Notes under the pieces: generated by a model
What the model saw: the letters and a program-made list of their open reading frames with translations, nothing else
Told to the model about the DNA's origin: nothing
Databases searched by the model: none
Part shown: positions 15,085 through 19,458 of the stretch, one piece after another
Position numbering within the stretch: position 1 is the stretch's first letter
How the letters are laid out: every line of letters begins with the position of its first letter
NCBI GenBank assembly: GCA_905235815.1
Contig: CAJOMT010000012.1
Coordinates: forward strand, 1 to 19,458
Length of the DNA: 19,458 bases
Reading direction: 5' to 3'
Source of the DNA: an uncultured Clostridia bacterium
GTDB lineage: Bacteria; Bacillota; Clostridia; Christensenellales; Borkfalkiaceae
Position numbers and translations under genes: made by a program

Positions 15085-16257
15085 CTACATACTCGCTTTA
15101 AGTATGCGTATCAACGCGCTTTTGTCGAGCGGAACGTACATCCATTCTTCAGAAGTATCGTCATACTTCAAAATATGCTCCGCCATCTCCTCTATCTTTT
15201 CTTCCTTTACGCCGAGTTCGGCAAGGTGCATCGGTATACCGATAGACTTAAAGAAATTATAAAATTCATCTATCACCTTATTCGCTATTTCCCGTTTCGG
15301 CAGATTTTTATCGAAACCGAAAAGCGAAACGCCGAGCGTAACGAAACGCTCCATCGTCTTTTCGGATAAAATTTCTCTCATCCAGGGCGGCGTAATAATT
15401 GCAAGCCCTGCGCCGTGCGTAATATCGAAATATGCGCTCAAAGCGTGCTCGATAGAGTGCATAGGCCAACCCGAATGCCCCGCTCCGTTTGACAAAATAC
15501 CGTTGCAGCCCCAACTGCAAACGTACATAAGTTCGCTCCTCGCATCGTAATCGGCAGGGTTTTTTAAAGCAACTTTGACGTTACGCATCAATGAGCGGAG
15601 CGCCGCAATCATAATTTCGTCGTTAAAAGCTGAATGCGGCTCGGCAAAAAATTGCTCCAAAACGTGGTTGATTGCGTCAGCCGTTCCGCAAGCCGTCTGC
15701 CATGCGGAAACGCTGTAAGTGTATTCGGGATCAAGCAGCGATACGGCAGGATACATCAATTTGTCCCCGTACGAACGCTTGTCGTTTATCGCCGTGTACG
15801 AAATTACGCAACCGTTATCGTATTCGCTCCCCGTGGCGGCAAGCGTTAAAATGTCCACTATCGGGACAGCGGCTTTCGCTTTAACTTTGCCAGAAATCAG
15901 ATCCCAGCCCTCGCCGTCATACTTGGCGCAAACGGAAATCGCTTTCGAACAATCGAGAACAGAACCGCCGCCGACAGCAAGTATTACGTCTATATTATGC
16001 TCTTTGCAAAGTCTCGCACCCTCTATTACCGACGGATCGTACTTGGGGTTGGGCTCTATTCCGGACAACTCAAAGACGTTGAAATTTTTCAATAACCCAA
16101 GAACATCGTCATATAGCCCCACTTTTTTGATTGAACCGCCGCCGTAAGTCAAGAGAACGTTCTTGCCAAACCTACTTAAAACTTTGGGTAAATTTTTTAT
16201 CACACCTTTGCCGAAAATAAGTTCGGTGGGCGTATTGTAAACAAAATTGCCTATCAT
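15085..16257 (-). CDS. Iron-containing alcohol dehydrogenase (butanol dehydrogenase-like)
   Basis: 390 residues, the usual length for group III dehydrogenases, which reduce aldehydes to alcohols with NAD(P)H. The cofactor motif GGGSVLDCSK spans 96-105. Probable iron ligands are D194 and H198 (in ADAINHVLEQFF), H267 (MHSIEHAL) and H281 (DITHGAGLAI). The sequence most resembles BdhA/YqhD-like enzymes; substrate and NADH/NADPH preference cannot be fixed by eye. GAGAGGAAG lies upstream of the ATG. It is monocistronic and divergent from ecfA1. With PFOR nearby it could help dispose of fermentation reductant, though that link is inferred. Confidence 0.94.
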   Translation of the reverse strand: MIGNFVYNTPTELIFGKGVIKNLPKVLSRFGKNVLLTYGGGSIKKVGLYDDVLGLLKNFNVFELSGIEPNPKYDPSVIEGARLCKEHNIDVILAVGGGSVLDCSKAISVCAKYDGEGWDLISGKVKAKAAVPIVDILTLAATGSEYDNGCVISYTAINDKRSYGDKLMYPAVSLLDPEYTYSVSAWQTACGTADAINHVLEQFFAEPHSAFNDEIMIAALRSLMRNVKVALKNPADYDARSELMYVCSWGCNGILSNGAGHSGWPMHSIEHALSAYFDITHGAGLAIITPPWMREILSEKTMERFVTLGVSLFGFDKNLPKREIANKVIDEFYNFFKSIGIPMHLAELGVKEEKIEEMAEHILKYDDTSEEWMYVPLDKSALIRILKASM

Positions 16258-16297
16258 TTTATTCTGCTTCCTCTCTGTTTATTTTTTTCTCTGTTAA

Positions 16298-16326
16298 ATT
16301 ATACAACTCTTGCGGCAGAATGTCAA
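16298..16326 (-). promoter_or_regulatory. Consensus promoter of the alcohol dehydrogenase gene
   Basis: On the minus strand, TTGACA (16321-16326), a 17-nt spacer and TATAAT (16298-16303): a perfect consensus. The predicted start is near 16291, giving a leader of about 34 nt with a ribosome-binding site, unlike the leaderless divergent ecfA1. Confidence 0.88.
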
Positions 16327-16364
16327 CGCATTATATAATCAATGTTACTCAACTGCAAAAACGC

Positions 16365-16393
16365 TTGTATTCTTAAATGATATGTGATATAAT
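16365..16393 (+). promoter_or_regulatory. Promoter of ecfA1, leaderless type
   Basis: TTGTAT (16365-16370), a 17-nt spacer and TATAAT (16388-16393), with TGA in front of the -10 (extended -10). Seven bases separate the -10 from the ATG at 16401, so transcription should begin at or one base before the start codon. Confidence 0.7.
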
Positions 16394-16400
16394 ACTTTCT

Positions 16401-17249
16401 ATGCAAGCAATCAAGTTCGAAAACGTGGCTTTTCAATATAACGGCAACGAAGAAACCGAAGCCGTAAGCGTACTCAACGACTTCTCTATCGAAATCGAAG
16501 AAGGAGAATTCGTAGCCGTGCTCGGCGCTAACGGCAGCGGAAAAAGTACGTTCGCCAAACTCGTGAACGGGCTATTAGAACCCAAGGCGGGCAAAATTTC
16601 GGTACTCGGAATGGATATTTCGGACAAAAAAAATCTATTCGAGATACGCAAAAACGTGGGTATGGTTTTCCAAAATCCGGACAATCAGCAGATTGCCTCT
16701 ATCGTCGAGGACGACGTCGCTTTCGGGCCCGAAAACATCGGCTGCGAAAGAGAGGAAATAGGCAGACGCATAGACTACGCCTTGCACGTAACGGACACCG
16801 AACAATTCAGACATTCGCAAGTTTCTCGGCTCTCCGGCGGGCAAAAACAGAGAGTGGCAATAGCCGGTGCTCTCGCTTTGAAACCCAAAATAATGATTTT
16901 CGACGAGTCGACTTCTATGCTCGATCCGAAAGGCAGACGGGAAATTATGGCAGTCGCTAAATCTTTGAATAAAGAAAACGGCATGACGGTTATAAATATA
17001 ACCCACTATATGGACGAGGCAGTCGAAGCGGATAAAATAGTTATAATTTCGGGCGGCAAAGCCCTTAAAGTAGGCACTCCCGAAGAAATTTTTTCGGATA
17101 GGGAATTCCTCCAAAAAGTCGGACTCGAACTTCCACGCCCGACAATCATCGCCGAAAGGCTCAAATCTCTCGGTTTACCCTTAAACGGCTTAATTCTGAC
17201 AAAGGAGGCGCTCGACGATTCGCTATGCAAATTGTTGCAAAAGACCTGA
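16401..17249 (+). CDS. ecfA1: ECF transporter ATPase EcfA1
   Basis: 282 residues from the ATG at 16401. The frame is open to 16377, but those eight codons overlap the promoter, and MQAIKFENVAF matches the family start. It has Walker A GANGSGKST (42-50), Q-loop Q91 in FQNPDNQ, signature LSGGQ (144-148), Walker B IMIFDE (164-169) followed by STSMLDP as is typical of EcfA1, and switch His202. With EcfA2 and EcfT it forms the shared energising module for vitamin and metal uptake with separate S-components, none of which is in this window. It is first in the operon and has no ribosome-binding site. Confidence 0.96.
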   Translation: MQAIKFENVAFQYNGNEETEAVSVLNDFSIEIEEGEFVAVLGANGSGKSTFAKLVNGLLEPKAGKISVLGMDISDKKNLFEIRKNVGMVFQNPDNQQIASIVEDDVAFGPENIGCEREEIGRRIDYALHVTDTEQFRHSQVSRLSGGQKQRVAIAGALALKPKIMIFDESTSMLDPKGRREIMAVAKSLNKENGMTVINITHYMDEAVEADKIVIISGGKALKVGTPEEIFSDREFLQKVGLELPRPTIIAERLKSLGLPLNGLILTKEALDDSLCKLLQKT

Positions 17250-18097
17250 CCTTTGTTTATAACGCAAAGACAAAATTCAGCAAGACCGCTCTCGATAAAA
17301 TCTCTCTCACTATCGACGAAGGAGATTTTTTCGGCATAATCGGACACACCGGCAGCGGAAAATCTACTTTTATTCAGCACCTTAACGGAATATTGCGCGC
17401 AAGTAGCGGCTATCTGACAGTCGGAGATTTCGACCTCTCTCCGAGCGCAAAAAAGGACAAAAAACGCTTGAAAGAACTTCGTGCCAAAGTCGGTATGGTC
17501 TTTCAGTACCCCGAATACCAACTGTTCGAGGAGACCGTATATAAAGACGTGGCGTTCGGCTATAAAAACTTCTTCCCGAAAGCGACGGAAGACGAAGTCA
17601 AAAGCGCCGTTATAAACGCCGTTGCCGCCGTCGGGTTAGATAGTTCAGTTCTGAATAAGTCGCCGTTCGACCTCTCGGGCGGCCAAAAAAGGCGAGTGGC
17701 AATAGCCGGCGTTATCGTTTCCAAACCCGAAGTACTCGTCTTGGACGAACCCGTCGCCGGACTCGATCCCGTGGGCAAAAGAGAACTTATGAATCTTCTC
17801 CACAGCCTACACAAAAACGTCTGCAAAACCATAGTTATCGTTTCTCACGATATGGACGAAGTGGCGCAAAACTGCAACAAAATAGCGGTCTTTTCGGAAG
17901 GCAAAATAGTTATGACGGGAACGCCGAAAGAAATTTTCTCGAAAGTAGACGAACTTTTGGCTCTGCGCCTCGACGCACCCCTGACCGCTCTCCTCGCCGC
18001 CGATTTGAAAAAGGTCGGCGCCGATATCGACACGGATTTCACTACGGACGACTTCACGAAAAAAGTCGCCGGACTTTACCATAAAAACAATGCTTAA
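17225..18097 (+). CDS. ecfA2: ECF transporter ATPase EcfA2
   Basis: 290 residues. Walker A is GHTGSGKST (40-48), Q-loop Q94 lies in FQYPEYQLF (the EcfA2 type), the signature is LSGGQ (150-154), Walker B VLVLDE (170-175) is followed by PVAGLDP, and the switch is His208. It pairs with EcfA1 as the asymmetric ATPase dimer. Its ATG lies inside ecfA1 (25-bp overlap). AAAGGAGG precedes the ATG by an unusually long 16 nt, and no alternative start lies closer in frame, so translational coupling to ecfA1 is likely. Confidence 0.96.
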   Translation: MQIVAKDLTFVYNAKTKFSKTALDKISLTIDEGDFFGIIGHTGSGKSTFIQHLNGILRASSGYLTVGDFDLSPSAKKDKKRLKELRAKVGMVFQYPEYQLFEETVYKDVAFGYKNFFPKATEDEVKSAVINAVAAVGLDSSVLNKSPFDLSGGQKRRVAIAGVIVSKPEVLVLDEPVAGLDPVGKRELMNLLHSLHKNVCKTIVIVSHDMDEVAQNCNKIAVFSEGKIVMTGTPKEIFSKVDELLALRLDAPLTALLAADLKKVGADIDTDFTTDDFTKKVAGLYHKNNA

Positions 18098-18878
18098 AGA
18101 CGTAACTTTCGGGCAGTATTATCCGACGAGTTCATTCGTTCATAAAATGGATCCGCGCTCAAAACTGCTCATTTTAATCGCATATATAGTAGCGGTATTC
18201 CTCGCAAGCAGCTTTATCGACTTGGGAGTGGTTTTCGTGTTCCTCTGTTTAGCGGTAATATTCTCCGCCGTACCGCCGCTTATGGTCTTAAAAAGTATCA
18301 GGGCGATAATCTTTTTGATCGCTTTCACGTTCATTTTAAACGTGTTCTTCTATACCAAAAAAGAGGGCGATACCGTTCTGTTTTGGGTGGTTACGGTAGA
18401 AGGAATATTAAACGCCACGTTCTTGTCTTGTAGGCTTATACTCCTCGTTACGGGCTGTTCCATACTCACTTTGACGACTACGCCCGTCAGCCTTACCGAC
18501 GGAATAGAAAGCCTTTTAAAACCCTTGAATCTCGTTAAATTCCCCGTACACGAACTCGCACTCATAATGTCTATAGCACTCAGGTTTATCCCGACTCTTG
18601 CCAATGAAACGGACAGAATTATCAGCGCGCAAAAAGCGAGAGGCGCAGATTTCGAGAGCGGCAATATTATAAGAAGAATAAAGGCGATAATACCGATACT
18701 TATCCCCTTGCTTGTCAGTGCGTTCCGCCGTGCGGACGAACTCGGCGACGCTATGGACGCACGTTGCTATTCGGGCAGTAAAACGAGGACGAAATATAAG
18801 AAATTAAAATACGGTTTCAGAGACCTGATAGGCGTACTTTCAGTCGCCGCTCTGATAACCGCGGTCGCTATGTTATGA
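18090..18878 (+). CDS. ecfT: ECF transporter transmembrane protein EcfT
   Basis: 262 residues with a core of hydrophobic helices (about 25-60, 68-88, 105-130, 155-172 and a C-terminal helix near 245-262). It has the two coupling-helix motifs that dock on the ATPases: ARG at 183-185 (AQKARGADF) and ARC at 224-226 (AMDARCYSG), a common variant of the second motif. It links the ATPase pair to the S-component in the membrane. It overlaps ecfA2 by 8 bp and truA by 4 bp, consistent with a tightly coupled operon. Confidence 0.95.
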   Translation: MLKDVTFGQYYPTSSFVHKMDPRSKLLILIAYIVAVFLASSFIDLGVVFVFLCLAVIFSAVPPLMVLKSIRAIIFLIAFTFILNVFFYTKKEGDTVLFWVVTVEGILNATFLSCRLILLVTGCSILTLTTTPVSLTDGIESLLKPLNLVKFPVHELALIMSIALRFIPTLANETDRIISAQKARGADFESGNIIRRIKAIIPILIPLLVSAFRRADELGDAMDARCYSGSKTRTKYKKLKYGFRDLIGVLSVAALITAVAML

Positions 18879-19458
18879 GAATAGTTTTGGAAATAGAATA
18901 CGACGGAACCGACTATTGCGGCTGGCAGATACAGCCCAACGGCGATACCGTTCAAGAAGAAATAGAACTCGCAATCGAAAAGGTTACGGGCGTTCGCTCT
19001 CAGGTTTGCGGCAGCGGACGGACGGACAGCGGCGTACACGCAGCGGGGCAAGTGGCGCATTTCGATACGAACTCGTCTATTCCGCCCGAAAAATTTGCGG
19101 CGGCTATCAATGCGGTGCTTCCGAATGATATAAAAATCAAGCGTTCAAAACAAGCGGACGAAAATTTCCACGCAAGATTTTCCGCCAAAAAAAAGACGTA
19201 CGTCTATAAAATGTACGTCGGAGAATTTGTAAGCCCCTTAAAAGACAGATACGCTCTCCATATCCCATATAAACTAAACGTCGAAAATATGCAAAAGGCG
19301 GCGAATACGCTGATAGGTGAACACGATTTCAAGTGCTTTCTCGCCGCAAATTCGGACGTTAAAGACACGGTAAGAACTATTTACCGTTCGCAAATAACCT
19401 TTAACGGCGACGATATAGAATATACGGTTACGGGCAACGGGTTTTTATATAATATGGT
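18875..19458 (+). CDS. truA: tRNA pseudouridine(38-40) synthase TruA, cut by the window end
   Basis: The first 194 codons of TruA, open to the window edge; the full protein is about 245 residues. It starts MRIVLEIEYDGTDYCGWQ and has the catalytic motif GRTDSGVHA with nucleophile D51, then the NFHARFSAKKKTYVY segment and a GNGFLYNM end that is conserved in the family. It makes pseudouridine at tRNA positions 38-40. The ATG overlaps the ecfT stop (ATGA), the usual ecfT-truA arrangement in Bacillota. Confidence 0.96.
   Translation, partial: MRIVLEIEYDGTDYCGWQIQPNGDTVQEEIELAIEKVTGVRSQVCGSGRTDSGVHAAGQVAHFDTNSSIPPEKFAAAINAVLPNDIKIKRSKQADENFHARFSAKKKTYVYKMYVGEFVSPLKDRYALHIPYKLNVENMQKAANTLIGEHDFKCFLAANSDVKDTVRTIYRSQITFNGDDIEYTVTGNGFLYNM

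Overview
The window reads as a chromosomal segment of an anaerobic, low-to-mid GC Bacillota, probably an uncultured gut-type Clostridia. The evidence is a one-chain pyruvate:ferredoxin oxidoreductase, an ECF vitamin-transporter energising module followed by truA, a Firmicutes-style rplM-rpsI pair, an iron-dependent alcohol dehydrogenase, tRNA genes with encoded CCA, and sigma-A type promoters (TTGACA, 17 nt, TATAAT). The exact genus cannot be read from the sequence. I see no phage, insertion sequence, CRISPR array or secondary-metabolite locus.

Layout. (1) Bases 1-1250: a minus-strand tRNA operon in transcription order Pro(TGG), Ile2(CAT, lysidine type), Asp(GTC), Phe(GAA), Thr(TGT), Tyr(GTA). 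It has a strong promoter, a tandem array of a 93/94-bp repeat between Ile2 and Asp, and a long perfect hairpin overlapping the 3' end of tRNA-Tyr; two further copies of part of that hairpin lie beyond it. (2) 1266-5342, minus: a tight operon of type I asparaginase, ABC exporter, GNAT acetyltransferase and a small four-helix membrane protein. (3) 5454-7280, plus: the ribosome-associated GTPase TypA/BipA, divergent from the asparaginase. (4) 7328-8651, minus: a small lipoprotein, then rpsI and rplM (S9 and L13). (5) 8851-13735, minus: a DUF4143-type AAA ATPase and the large PFOR, each with its own promoter. (6) 13939-14922, minus: a stand-alone DUF1016/YhcG-type PDDEXK nuclease with its own promoter and a structured terminator. 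(7) 15085-16257, minus: iron alcohol dehydrogenase. (8) 16401 to the window end, plus: ecfA1-ecfA2-ecfT-truA, with overlapping genes and truA cut by the window edge.

Functionally this is mostly housekeeping: translation (tRNAs, S9, L13, TypA, TruA), pyruvate oxidation and reductant disposal (PFOR, alcohol dehydrogenase), vitamin uptake energy (EcfAA'T) and nitrogen or amide metabolism (asparaginase). Two accessory genes (DUF4143 ATPase, DUF1016 nuclease) sit as single transcription units among them. The most notable signals are regulatory: three operons (ansA, typA, ecfA1) have near-consensus promoters whose -10 box ends 6-8 nt before the start codon and no ribosome-binding site, which predicts leaderless mRNAs. 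The other notable signal is the repeat structure in the tRNA operon. I did not find a convincing new multi-gene system.
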